From positions 28,086,354 to 28,150,353 of the forward strand of contig CM069432.1 in the NCBI GenBank assembly GCA_035610365.1: DNA of 64,000 bases, given 5' to 3'. This stretch comes from Aquatica leii. Lineage: Eukaryota > Arthropoda > Insecta > Coleoptera > Lampyridae. Below the pieces are notes generated by a model. It did not search any database, was not told where the DNA came from, and saw only the letters and a list, made by a program, of their open reading frames with translations. A program made the position numbers and the translations under genes. Below are positions 20,763 to 31,354 of this stretch, piece by piece (within the stretch, counting starts at the first letter, position 1; every line of letters starts with the position of its first letter).

Positions 20763-20909
20763 TGCCCCCTTCTTAGGACTGTTCTGTCCCAGAACAGGAG
20801 ACTGGATGCGACACCGGTAAAAGGGATCGTGGCGATAGCGGCAGCTTCCTCCATTTCGGCAACTTCCTTGACTATAAAAGTAACAGTCAATGGATTTTTC
20901 CTGACCCAA
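20721..20909 (-). pseudogene. CCCH zinc-finger segment of gypsy-1
   Basis: The minus-strand frame contains CYFYSQGSCRNGGSCRYRH, a canonical C-x7-C-x5-C-x3-H finger, followed by DPFYRCRIQSPVLGQNSPKK. CCCH fingers of this spacing usually bind RNA. It follows the macro domain by a single-nucleotide frame change, so in an intact element the two are probably one protein. The end of the frame overlaps the polypurine tract (AAGAAGGGGGC) and enters the LTR. A sister copy with the same finger lies at 54,494-54,625. Confidence 0.85.
20763..20774 (-). other. Polypurine tract of gypsy-1
   Basis: AAGAAGGGGGCA on the minus strand lies immediately before the LTR start. The sister copy has AAGAAGGGAGCAG then TGAAACG. 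It would prime plus-strand DNA synthesis, and here it also codes for the C-terminal Lys-Lys-Gly of the CCCH protein. Confidence 0.75.
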
Positions 20910-21310
20910 TATTCTCCTTGGTTGGTAACACTTGAATGCCTGTTCCTCGGAAGACGACCTCCAACATGTTTCGAACTGTCCTCCAATTCAGTTGATCTAA
21001 GCCACAACCAAGCTTGGGTACTGCAAATTTCTTAACATGATGGAACTCCATTTCTCTCTTGAGACTCCATAATGTTGGCCACAGATCTTTGTATAACGGC
21101 TTGACACGTGAGCATTTCTTGGTGACCAGATAGAAAACGAATCGTCCGTCACCACGTAGTCCTAAAACTTTTCCGACTGCCGGTTGCTGTCTTCGTAATT
21201 CATCTAGCTGCCCAAACTTTCTTTTTAAACACGACTGCAACCCCTTTGGACATGTCAAGATCCTCGCTCACACAATGTGCGATGGCGTAATCTTTTTGTG
21301 TCTGGAACAG
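20887..21310 (-). pseudogene. TARG1/OARD1-like macro domain of gypsy-1
   Basis: In one frame (about 21,299-21,225): KDYAIAHCVSEDLDMSKGVA then VVFKKK. One nucleotide later in the next frame: KFGQLDELRR, VGKVLGLRGDGRFVFYLVTK, VKKFAVPKLGCGLDQLNWRT and VRNMLEVVF. This is the motif order of the ALC1-like macro subfamily (TARG1/OARD1), ADP-ribosylhydrolases that remove ADP-ribose from acidic residues. The Lys of L(I/V)TKK and the Asp of GCGLD, described as catalytic in the human enzyme, are both present. Length (about 135 residues) is normal for a stand-alone macro fold. It follows the integrase GPY/F domain by about 20 codons after another one-base shift near 21,360. Function in the element is unknown; countering host ADP-ribosylation is an inference. 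Confidence 0.87.
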
Positions 21311-21323
21311 GTCTTGTTGTTCC

Positions 21324-23546
21324 TCAGTGTCCTCCGAACCTAGCTTTTCCAGAATCTCCGTATAAGTTCATAAACTTCTCGAACTCCATTTCTTCGATTT
21401 GATTCCTGTTTCTGCTACTTATTACTCTGGTTCGGACCTGGACTTGCATATTGTGGTTATCGCCAGCAAACGGGGCTAGACGATGGACGTGGACCACTTT
21501 TATCTTGCCTCTGGGCGGTTTTTGGATGCGGTATATGACGTCGTTACTACGCTGCACAACTTCATAAGGGCCCTCCCATTGCTTTTGCAGCTTCGGCGAC
21601 AAACCACGTCTCCTTTGAGGATTATACAACCAGACCAGGCCAGGTTGAAACCCACCATTTTGCGCCTTGACGTTATACCTTGTTTTCATCCTGTCGCTGG
21701 CAATTTGTGTGTTTTTACGGACCTCTTCATGTACTTCGTCTAGCCTCTTGGCCAGCTTGCTGACGTAATCTTCTCCAGCAACTTCTTCTTCCGGTCTTCG
21801 TCCAAATTAAAGGTCGCATGGCAATCGTATTTCACGACCGAGCATTACACAGGATGGTGTTTGGCCTGTGCTTTCGTGAACGGATGATCGGTATGCCATA
21901 AGGAACAAGTGCAAGTACTGATCCCAGTCTCTTTGGTGTTCGGACACTACCTTCCGTTCAACCATGCCATCAGATTGAGGATGGAGAGGCGTTGTCCTAG
22001 TTTTCTTAATTCCTAACAGTCGGCAAACTTCTTGAAACAGCCCAGACTCAAAATTGCGGCCTTTATCGGAGTGTAATTCCAACGGAACTCCAAACCGGCA
22101 GAAAAACTCCTTTACTAATACGTCTGCGACTGTAACTGCTTCCTGATTGGGTATGGCGTAAGCTTCCGTCCATTTCGTGAAATAATTCATCGCCACCAGG
22201 ATGTATTTATTTCCCGAATCGGATTCTGGGAACGGCCCTGCGATGTCAATCGCTACTCTTTCCAAAGGGCTTCCTGCGTTGTATTGCTTCATGGGTGCTT
22301 TGCGCTTTCTCGCTGAACCATTTCCTGATGCGCAGACTGTGCATTTACGGCACCATTTCATGACGTCCTCTTTGCAGTTCATCCAGTAGAATCGTTCTCG
22401 CACTTTACCCAACGTCTTCTTAATGCCAAAGTGTCCTCCTGATGTCCCATCGTGGAGATGCTTCAACACTTCTGGCACCCTGCTCTTCGGCACTACCAAC
22501 TGTAGTCTGTTTCCCGTGCCCTCGGCACTTTCTAGGGATCGCTAGCCCCACTGCGCCCAGTACGCTTTGATGTTTCTGCCCAAAGCACTCACTTCTTCCC
22601 AGGTTGGTCGTCGCCCGCTTTCTTTCCGGTCCAGGAGTAGTCTTATTTCAGGATCGTCTTCTTGTTCGCGACGTAACTGCTCAGGTTCCCACTCATTATC
22701 AACCATAGCAGTTCTCCAGAGGCATTCGACCTTTTCTTCCAGTCGCGAACAATGGCTGCAGTCCGCCGGACATGGTCTTCTGGACAAGGCATCAGCGTTT
22801 CGATGATTGCTTCCGGCACGGTGTTCTGTGTCATAGTCATACTCTTGCAGTCTCTCGATCCATCTTGCCACTCGTTCTTCTGGGTTACGGAACTGCAGTA
22901 GCCATTTTAGAGCGGCGTGGTCTGTTCTCAGTAAAAATTTTCGTCCATACAAATACTTGTAGAAATTTTCGATGGACTTAACGACTGCTAACAGCTCCCT
23001 TCTAGTCACGCAATAATTCCTTTCTGGCTTAGACAAAACCTTGCAAAAATACGCGATAACTTTTTCTTGTCCATCTTGAACCTGCGAAAGGACCGCGCCT
23101 ATGGCCAGATTGCTTGCGTCGGTATCCAAAACAAATTTTTCATCTTTTCTTGGATAACTCAAAATCGGCGAAGTGACTAGGGCTTGTTTGAGTTGATTAA
23201 AAGAATTTTCGCAGTCTTCATTCCATTTAAATTCTGCTTTTTCTTTGGTTACTTTTGTCAATGGTTTGGCAATATTGGCAAATCCGGGTACAAATCTTCT
23301 ATAAGAGCACAACCCAAGGAAACTTCGGACCTGATGTTTGTCGATTGGTCTTGGCCATGCTTGCACTGCTCGGATTTTGTCTGGGTCAGCCCTTACTTCA
23401 TCTCTAGATACGACGTGGCCAAGGTATTGGACTTCCTTCTTAAATACGTGGCACTTCTTTGGGCTCAGTTTGAGGTTAGCCCCACGTAATCGCTGGAACA
23501 CTTCCTTCAAATTGTTCAAGTGTTCTTCAAACGCGGATAGCTTCAC
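21324..23546 (-). pseudogene. gypsy-1 pol: RT (C-terminal part), RNase H, integrase, GPY/F domain
   Basis: One reading frame from 23546 to 21324 with only two in-frame stops (TAG at 22542-22544, TAA at 21807-21809). RT thumb: AFEEHLNNLKEVFQRL, KCHVFKKEVQYLGHVVS. RNase H: FVLDTDASNLAIGAVLSQ, RRELLAVVKS, LRTDHAALKWLL, HRNADALSRRP. Integrase: zinc-binding HLHDGTSGGHFGIKKT then CRKCTVCA (22,330-22,440), VAIDIAGPFPES, HSDKGRNFES, PQSDGMVERK; about ten residues after the catalytic Glu are missing. GPY/F domain: LSPKLQKQWEGPYEVVQRSN. The RT YxDD motif lay just upstream of the deletion point. Two stops plus loss of the palm make it non-functional, but damage is slight compared with neighbours. Confidence 0.93.
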
Positions 23547-23821
23547 ACTTGTTTACACTAAAAATCACGTACACGATTATTCTCGGTATATTTATCTAGA
23601 CACACGCGTGCTAACGACTTATTTATTTTCACTTTAATAATCTACTTAACACTGCTGTATTCGCATTCCAGCAATAACTGACCTATGATTTCTCTCTTCG
23701 GTATTTATACACATCTGCAAATCCTTCTCGAGTGTTCCCTATTTTTCGGTATATCTTCTAAAAGATGGATAACAGCTTCTAGAAGGGTCTTGCATTTGCA
23801 AATAATTTCTCGAACGTTTCA
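23528..23821 (-). repeat. gypsy-1 5' LTR remnant (copy C)
   Basis: It matches 20,474-20,762 from CGCGGATAGCTTCACACTTG to CGAACGTTTCA and retains the terminal TG (plus CA at 23820-23821). It lacks the part of the LTR nearest the primer site. The breakpoint at 23528 fuses it to RT codons. Confidence 0.87.
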
Positions 23822-23939
23822 TTACTATTGTGTGTATATTTAAATTTAATTAAGGTCTTGTTGTATTTGTAAATGGTGACGTAAAAATAAAAAATGAATT
23901 AAACATTTTGTTGAAAAAGTATTTATTGAAATTATAACT

Positions 23940-24545
23940 TTTGTTTTAAATTACAAAAAAAAATTAATGACTTGGATGAACCTGATAGGATGTTATGAGT
24001 CGATTTATGCTCGGATCAATGTTTGTAAGTAGCAACCCCATATTCCACAAGTACTAATTTCTAGTCGGTTTCTTTTTTTTTGTGATGGAGTTCATAACGG
24101 CACTGAATTCATGTTTTAACTAGAATCTCTCATATCATAGTTTAAACTTTGCTTTCAACTTCTCATTTGTGGATAATTCAATCAGTTACTCCTGTATAAT
24201 TATGTATTCATCTGTATCTGTGCTCTGAGTTTGACTACTTGCAAAAGGGTTTAACATCCAGTCGGGAATATCCAAGTGAAGAATGTCTTCAAATTTTTGG
24301 TTAAGATCCGAATAAAACGCCATTGAATGTTGACAATAAGCAACCAAATGTTCATCTGTATTTTACAATTTTGAAAGATTTTGAAACTGAAAACATTCTT
24401 TTCTCAAGTTTTGTTTGTACACCAAAAATTTTGCAACAAACGCAGAAATTACACTTGTAGTTTCCAATTAGTCTCGTTAAACCTGGCAAATAAATCAGTC
24501 ACATAAGCGATGTCATTTTTTGAGATAATTAATTTGTGCCGTCTT
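23940..24545 (-). pseudogene. hAT transposase C-terminal fragment (ZBED5/SCAND3-like)
   Basis: Minus strand: NDIAYVTDLFARFNETNWKL (24,470-24,525), a degraded middle, YSDLNQKFEDILHLDIPDW then MLNPFASSQTQ (24,220-24,330), LIELSTNEKLKAKFK, and finally NIDPSINRLITSYQVHPSH before a stop at about 23,965. These match the DIAYLADIF block, the PDW..NPF block and the closing QxHPSH of ZBED-like hAT proteins. Several frameshifts; N-terminal half and termini absent. Confidence 0.7.
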
Positions 24546-25899
24546 TACTCTCCAGGAATTCCAACACTGAATCGAAGAGTAAATAGAAGCAATTCAAATA
24601 TAGTGATCAATTTCCAAACAAAGTTGCGCAAATGATCTTGTACACAACGTTCTTTTCTAAAACCAGTTTGTACTTCTGAAAGTGATTTTTCTATTTCTTC
24701 TTTCAGTCTTTTTTCTAGTATTTGTTCGTATATCTTTAGAGCTACACTTAACAATGTGATTCCTCTATAATTATTACAGTCTGTCAGATCTCCTTTTTTG
24801 TGAATAGGAACAATTATTCCAAATCCCCACTCTTTTAGTATAATTTTTTCTGTCTACACTTTATTGTAGATCTTTAATAATTGTTTCTCTCCGGTTAATC
24901 TCTATATTTAATCATATCTGGTTTTATTTGGTCATATCCGGGTGCTGTTTTCTACTTTTAACAGCTTCTCTCATTTCCTTTATTTCTATTTTCTCTATAT
25001 TATCCTGGTCCGCAATCTCTTCATTGTTTTCATTCTATAGTTTTTTCATTCCTTTCTTTTTGTTCTCTTCCGATCTTTTTTCGTTTCCCCTTCTACTGAA
25101 GTAAGTAGTTTTTCAAAGTATTCTCTCTATCTTTCCATAATTTCTTGTTTTTTTTTATTAATAGTTTTCCTGTTTTATTTTCTATGCTATTATTATTTGG
25201 TGATGTATTGTTTTTTATCGATATCCTGATTTCTGATTAATTTTACTATTATTTTCTAATTTTTTTCCAGGTTTTCTGCTTCTTTTTTATTACTAGATTT
25301 TTAACTTTTATTCTTTGTTCTTTGTATCTATTGTAGTAGTTTTCATTTTTATTACTTAGGTATGCCTTCCATCTTACTTTCTTAATTTTTACTTCTTGTT
25401 TGATGTTTTCGTTCTACTACGCTGTATGTTTTGTAGTATTCGATGTTTTAGTTGTCCCACACGCTTCTTTAGCTGCATCTAACACAATATTTTTAAATAG
25501 TTTCCATAGTTGTTCTATGCTGGCTTCCTCCACGTTTTTATCTATTTTACTTATTTTATTATTTATAATTTGCTTATATTGTTTTCATACTTCATTCGTA
25601 TTTAGTTTATGGACTTTTATTATTTTATTATTAAATGTGTTGGATATTATAAGTTTGTTTAGTATGCTATAATCTATTAATCGTTCACCATTTCTATTTG
25701 TTAATTTTTTTTTCTATATTTTCTTACTACTCTTATAATTTTATTTTCTTTTTAACCTACTTTACCATTTAACTTGCTATATATTTTAGCCATTTTCTGT
25801 TGCCACATTTTTGTATATATCGTGTTAAATTCTCTTTGATTATACAACCTACTCTTGCTGTGGCTCTTCTATTTTCTAGCACTCCGCTATATATAAGTA
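24546..25899 (-). pseudogene. LINE-C ORF2, RT and 3' part of endonuclease
   Basis: RT: GFGIIVPIHKKGDLTDCNNY, RGITLLSVALKIYEQILEKR, LSEVQTGFRKERCVQDH (24,640-24,830). Towards 25,700 lie W.A..NKNENYYNRYK-type linker residues and ASIEQLWKLFKNIVLDAAKE. At 25,800-25,895 YSGVLENRRATARVGCIIKE is the EEP endonuclease block that normally follows ISETK..G. The RT core after FRKERCVQDH is lost where the hAT remnant begins. The plus frame 25,400-25,672 is a shadow. Confidence 0.78.
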
Positions 25900-25901
25900 T
25901 A

Positions 25902-27808
25902 CAGTGTGTCCGAAAAGTATGGAATATATTATACAGGTCGATAAATATGCACTTTACACGAAAAAGTTGTAAATAAAAGTTGTTTATCACTTAGTTATCT
26001 ACCACCTGAGAGATATCAATTTAAATTTTTGCTGTAAACAAAATCGCAACGAATAACACTTACATTTTTTTAAATGGCAAGGCACGTCTTTATTATACTC
26101 ATTTGATAGAGTCTTTTTTCTCTTTTCAACCATATGAAACTTGAATACCTTTACATCAAAAATTTTCAAGAAAAACTAGGACATGTCTAACAAATTTATT
26201 TTACTGAGCAGTATTAATCAGGTACGTAATATGTAGTATTGAAACAATTGAATGCACTGTCACAATAGCAAACATAAAACTTTAAATATCTTTACATAAA
26301 ATTGTTATAACAAAAAAATGTATTTAAACTAAACTTACAATAAATGTTCAAAATGTAAACCATTCATAATTTGACAGTGGTAAATTCGATTTTTAAAACC
26401 ATCGATTGCTTTTAAAATCATATCTCGAGTTATAGCTCTTATCTCAACTCTAATGCGATTTTTCAAATCTTCAACATTATTAGGTCTATTTACATAAATT
26501 TTGCTTTTAATATAGCCCCAAAAAAAATCTAGTGGACTTAAATCCGGCGAGCGAGCAGGCCATTCTATCGTACCTCTTCTGCCTATTCATGTATTTTGAA
26601 AAGTATTATTAAGAAAGTGGCGGACATTAATTCCAAAATGTGGAGGTGCCCCGTCTTGTTGAAGCCATATTCTGTTATGAGGTATATCTGGATCTACTTC
26701 AACTCGGCCAAAGCAGGAACTAACTCAAATCTTAAAAAATCGAGATAAATATTCGCCGTTAAACTACCTTCAAAAAAATATGGCCCCAAAATTTGACTTC
26801 CAATTATTCCTACCCAGACGTTGACTTTCTGCTGGTAGTGGGTGTGTCCTTTTAGATACCAGTGAGGATTTTGTGAAGACCAGTAACGTGTGTTTTGTTT
26901 GTTAATTGTGCCGTTTAAACAAAACGTGGCCTCATCAGTAAAAATGATATTTTTATGAAAATGTGCATCTCGTTCAAGTTTGTTTGTTATTGTTTCACAA
27001 AACTCCAGCCTTCTGTCCAAATCGTCTTCAAATAATTCTTGAACTACACAAGATTTATAAGGATGAAATTTTTCTTTTTTTAAAACGTCATGTACAGCCG
27101 ATTTGTTCAAATTATGGTCTCTAGCAATTTGCCGAACAGAAATTTGTGGATTTTCCTCAACAGACAAGAACACATTTTCTCGTTCCACATTACTTAATGA
27201 CAAAGGTCTACCAGTTCTACTCGCATCTTTCACCGAACCTGTCTCTTGAAATTTCCGCCAAATTTTGCTTACCGTGGACTGCGAAATCTTTAATTCTGGA
27301 TGCAAGTTAATAAATAAATTACATACTTCGTCTTGGGTTCTTCTTCTATCTCCATATCCCAGAATCATTAAAATTTCAATTCTATGTTTCTCAGATAATT
27401 GAGCCATATTTCAAGCACTAACAAATAGCAAAGTGTGACAGTGTTCTAAAGTGCATTCAATTGTTTCAATGCTACATATTACGTACCTGATTAATACTGC
27501 TCAGTAAAATAAATTTGTTAGACATGTCCTTGTTTTTCTTGAAAATTTTTTGATGTAAAGGTATTCAAGTTTCATATGGTTGAAAAGAGAAAAAAATACT
27601 CTATCAAATGAGTATAATAAAGACGTGCCTTGCCATTTAAAAAAATGTAAGTGTTATTCGTTGCGATTTTGTTTACAGCAAAAATTTAAATTGATATCTC
27701 CCAGGTGGTAGATAACTAAGAGATAAACAACTTTTATTTACAACTTTTTCGTGTAAAGTGCATATTTATCGACCTGTATAATATATTCCATACTTTTCGG
27801 ACACACTG
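25902..27808 (-). mobile_element. mariner element 1 (DD41D-type) with ~360-bp TIRs
   Basis: TA at 25900-25901 and 27809-27810 flank CAGTGTGTCCGAAAAGTATGG at both ends. The inverted repeat extends over roughly 350-360 bp (25902-26258 versus 27450-27808) with few differences, far longer than the ~30-bp TIRs of classic mariners. It is inserted in the endonuclease of LINE-C: ETKKKGQ-like residues and KDGHTVY on the right join YSGVLENRR on the left. A second copy starts at 63175. Confidence 0.93.
26335..27407 (-). pseudogene. mariner-1 transposase, one frameshift and one stop
   Basis: ATG at 27407. Residues 1-60: first HTH (RIEILMILGYGDRRRTQDEV, ISQSTVSKIWRKFQETGSVK). 70-110: second HTH with GRPLSL and ISVRQIARDHNLNKSAVHDV. 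Then IIFTDEATFCLNG (first Asp), VNVWVGIIGSQILGPYFFEG. A one-base shift at about 26,698 leads to NRIWLQQDGAPPHFG (second Asp), a TGA where W or another residue is expected (about 26,593), and WPARSPDLSPLDFFFWG (third Asp). By my count 41 residues separate the second and third Asp, which fits the DD41D (rosa/visitor) lineage of mariners. Inactive as it stands. Confidence 0.9.
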
Positions 27809-27810
27809 TA

Positions 27811-27950
27811 TGTCCATCTTTTAATATCATTTTTTCTTGTTCTTTTTTTTGTCTCTGTTATTGTGAGTATATTGATTTTGCATTATTAAAAGCATCTACT
27901 AATTTGTTTTCTTAACCTGCTAAACTTCTGATGATTTTGTTAAAAGTTAA
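27811..27950 (-). pseudogene. LINE-C endonuclease N-terminal piece, separated by mariner-1
   Basis: Minus-strand codons give ENKLVDAFNNAKSIYSQ, then KKEQEKMILKDGHT, continuing across the mariner into VYYSGVLENRRATARV. This is the ELxxAFxxAKIDILAISETK..G..L..G...YYSGV block of EEP endonucleases of LINEs. It confirms that mariner-1 landed in a LINE. Confidence 0.65.
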
Positions 27951-30908
27951 TATTTTTGTTAATAAAAAAATTTTATATTAAAGATAATATTACATTTTTA
28001 CTTAGTTACTTATCCGTATTTGCTTTACTTTAATACAAAAAAAAATTAATATTTAGTTATTATATAAATTTGTCAAATAAAATAAACTAAAAATTTAAAA
28101 AAAAAGCTTTACTTTAAGTTATGAATTATGTGAGCAATATTAAAATTTACTGTTGTTTGCCATACAAAAGCATTTTAAAAACGGTTACAGTGTTGACAAA
28201 AAAAGCAAACTTTAAAATAATACAAAGAAAAGACTTCTGAAAATGACTGATTGCATTTTATTTAACAAAAACGAGGAAAATGTAAACCTCGGGAGCATAT
28301 TAACTACGTTAAATCTACAATTGTGAGTGATGCGAATGTCTGTTTAGATTAAAATTGTAAATGTAATACCACTGTTTAAAGAGTTACCTGCAATTCAAGT
28401 CACGTACAGAGTAAATGTTAAAGTAGGTCAAATATACGTCGTTTCGCTAGCGTCACATATTTGAATATTTCATCAACACGTTCTTCATACTCTTACAAGC
28501 AGGCAGTGCACTAAATTTAAAAATCTTTCATGTCATAAAATGAACTCTTTATTTGAAATAAGCAGCTACAATGCCAAAGTAGAATGTATATGAAAAGCCA
28601 CGAGTGTTAAAAGACGAAACTTTTGAAAGAAAAAAGCTTTTCGAGTACCTTTCGTAACAAAACGCTTTATCAAAAGTCTTGTAATTTTGAAGATTACATT
28701 TAAGCTTATATTCATGGCGTTCTAGATTCGAAATGTAGTAACACCGACACAAAAGGAATTATAATAACAATATTAAAAATTAGTTGAAAAAGGACTGCGT
28801 AAGTTAAGGAATAAGTCAAAGTCGGTTTCTGTAAGAACGTAAAAGGTTTTATAACGTTGTAAATGTAAATTCCAGCAATAAAAGTTAAAAGGGGAGTTCG
28901 GCATATATTTTAAAAGTTGAATTTGAAGAAAAAAACATTAGCAAAGAATTTCTATTGTGGCAATTAATTTATTTATTTATGTTTGGGTAAAGCTTTTGCG
29001 CGTCAAAGTTTTGACGAGTAAATTATTACCTGTCTGAGATATAAAATTCAAACTGTTATCCTCAGAGACTGAGGTTGAGAAGAGTAATATTGCAGCCAAC
29101 TATATGTCAATATTAGAATCGAATATTTGAAATGCTGAAACACCTGCTCATATTTCAGCTACACAAACACCCCATAAATTCACACAATATGTATTAGTCT
29201 GCTGCTTTTCTCCTCTTACGAGCTTCCCTGGTTCTGACGCTAATAACAAAGAAAACAAGAATCCTCCTTTCGGTCGTTTAAAATTTACAAGAACTGAGTT
29301 TTGCAATTATCTAAAGTTAAAGAAAACCGAAACAGCCGTTGTGTATGTACAAGTTTCTTTAAACTATTGCTGTAATTTGTTCACAAAGAAATTTTTACAA
29401 CAGTAACTCGAAAAGTGACGTTATAAAACTTTGCGCTTCATATAAAAGTTTTTGAAGTAATAAAATTGAAAGCGAAACGAAAATATCGTTTTAGGTACGT
29501 AGTAAAATTTAACAATTAGAATTTGAGGTAATAAAACCGTCAAAAATGAGCATAGGATTACGCTTTGTGATTTAAATATGAATTACTGAGATAAGTTGAT
29601 TTTAAAGGCAATGGGTATGAAACTGTCAGATTATAAACATAGATATAATTATTTAAGTATTTTCTTAGAAGGTTTAACTTTGCATTCAAATAAGAATGTT
29701 AAGTATTCAAAACTTGGGTAAAGCATGCAGTAGGGAAAATGTCTGACTGTTAATTAAATACAACAATGAAGGTTTCGTCGAACCCCTACCTTTGCGACTC
29801 ATAAAATAAGAGATGCGTCAAAAGGGTAGACTTCAAAGGATTTCTGAAAAAATGAGTATTATTTTCTAAGTTTCAAGCAAGAGATTAATATTCTTTACAA
29901 GAGCGAAAAGAGAGAAAATTAAATTTGGCGGAGTTGCTGAAACTTGGTCAGGTTCTCATTATCCGTTTCCGTTAAACTAAAACGAATGTAGTAAATTAGT
30001 CAGTTTAACTGCACTTATCTACAGGAAATGCATAATCTAAATTTTTGTTTTATACTGAAAGTTAATTTACGTGCACCATTTATGAATAGTATGATGGATA
30101 CCTCACAACTAGAATTGCAAAATTAAACTTTTCTAATGTGAAATTCTACCAGTACCTTTGTTGCAAATACCTGTAATTATTAATTGCTTACTAAATATGA
30201 ATAATCTAAAACTAACCTTCAGTAGATTTTTAACCAATAGGAGGATTAAAAACTGCAAAATACTCAAAATGAATTTTTAAAATGATTTTTTATGATTTGA
30301 CATTTAGACACGACGTCCGTACCCTCGTTACAATGATTTTCTCCCTACAGTTGTCAAAGTTTGCCCGTATTATTCACGATATTTTCCGGTTTCTTTTGTA
30401 CTGAATCTTCAATGAATATTAAATTTGAATCGAAGCGTCTGTAAAGCCAGCGTCCACAACCAATAAAAAAAATATTCTAAATTTTTCCAAAAACTAAATA
30501 AAACGTCCTTTTGTCCTTAAAGTTGTAGCAATAACACAAGTGGAAAAAGTGGCATCTTGTTTATAATTGATACGCCAGCGGTTATACTTGACATATTTGG
30601 TGTAATACATTTTGCTAATAAAATAAATCTCTTCACTTTCAAACGTCAAAATTACTTATTAATGAGAACATGATTTATTATTCTTATTTATCACGTTACG
30701 TACACTACATATTTCATTCGTGTTATAATACCACTTATAATTCTGTTCTCAAACGTAATATTTATATTTAAATTTAAGAACGTACTTAAAGCAAAATAAA
30801 AAATAATAACGTTTACAAACTGAGTAGTGGTAAACAATGACAGGAAACAACTTACACAATTAGAAAGTAATCCTTGAAAAACGTTTAACAATTTATAAAT
30901 AATATTTA
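27951..30908. other. AT-rich gene-free stretch
   Basis: About 3 kb. Only short frames such as 28,549-28,752 (minus) occur, without recognisable domains. I see no TE termini, RNA genes or extended repeats. It may be ordinary intergenic sequence or very old TE debris. Confidence 0.5.
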
Positions 30909-31040
30909 TTAACCCACTTGTTCCTGATATATGAAAACGTGAAAAAAAATCTTGTAAAGTAATACATTTTAACCATAAGAATTTTTTGAAAATCCAGAAG
31001 TATTTAAAGAATGGGCGTCCTATACGTAGGACGTCAAGAT
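30909..31040. mobile_element. Possible piggyBac-type MITE end
   Basis: TTAA then CCCACTTGTTCCTGA at 30909-30927 has the TTAA/CC(C) start typical of piggyBac termini. About 110 bp inside is the palindrome CGTCCTATACGTAGGACG (31016-31033), a kind of subterminal palindrome I associate with non-autonomous piggyBac relatives. The opposite end was not found. Confidence 0.35.
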
Positions 31041-31354
31041 AACATTTACATTTCTTTAAAATTGAATTTTGCTATGGTAATCCAAAAAAGATCTAATATC
31101 GCATTTCACACAACGCGTTGTAGTTTTCAAATGACAGTAATGACAGTTAGTTTGCCGATCTTGTAAAATTACATAATGATGCATCAAAAAGCGCCAATTT
31201 TTGTTTTCTCTTTGAATAGGTCGCCTAACAGACTAATTGATAGGTTTTGAATTTGTCTGTGTAGTACAGGCAATTCTTCTTCAAAAAACAAGATGGTCTA
31301 ACTGTGACCCAGTGTTGGATAAACGGCTTTGTTGTCAGGCATTTTATATAAACA

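Larger units (their letters stand above)
20284..23821 (-). mobile_element. gypsy-1: Ty3/gypsy element with macro and CCCH domains, 5'-deleted, TSD TTAC
   Basis: TTAC at 20280-20283 and 23822-23825 is a 4-bp TSD. The order on the minus strand is a partial 5' LTR (C, 23528-23821), RT/RNase H from mid-RT, integrase with GPY/F domain, macro domain, CCCH finger, polypurine tract and 3' LTR (B, 20284-20762). One deletion joins LTR C internally to RT at 23527/23528, removing the rest of the 5' LTR, the primer site, Gag, protease and the RT catalytic motif. What remains of pol is well preserved, suggesting a fairly young insertion. Confidence 0.92.

Noticed and set aside
20681..21007. 108-codon minus frame overlapping macro and CCCH frames
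   Set aside because: Its translation has no domain; the adjacent frames carry the macro and CCCH motifs.
20887..21258. Macro-domain frame as an exon of the host OARD1 gene
   Set aside because: It lies between the gypsy integrase GPY/F domain and the polypurine tract/LTR, inside one TSD-bounded insertion on the same strand, so element-encoded is the simpler reading.
22567..23637. Plus-strand frames over gypsy-1
   Set aside because: Antisense shadows of the well-preserved pol frame.
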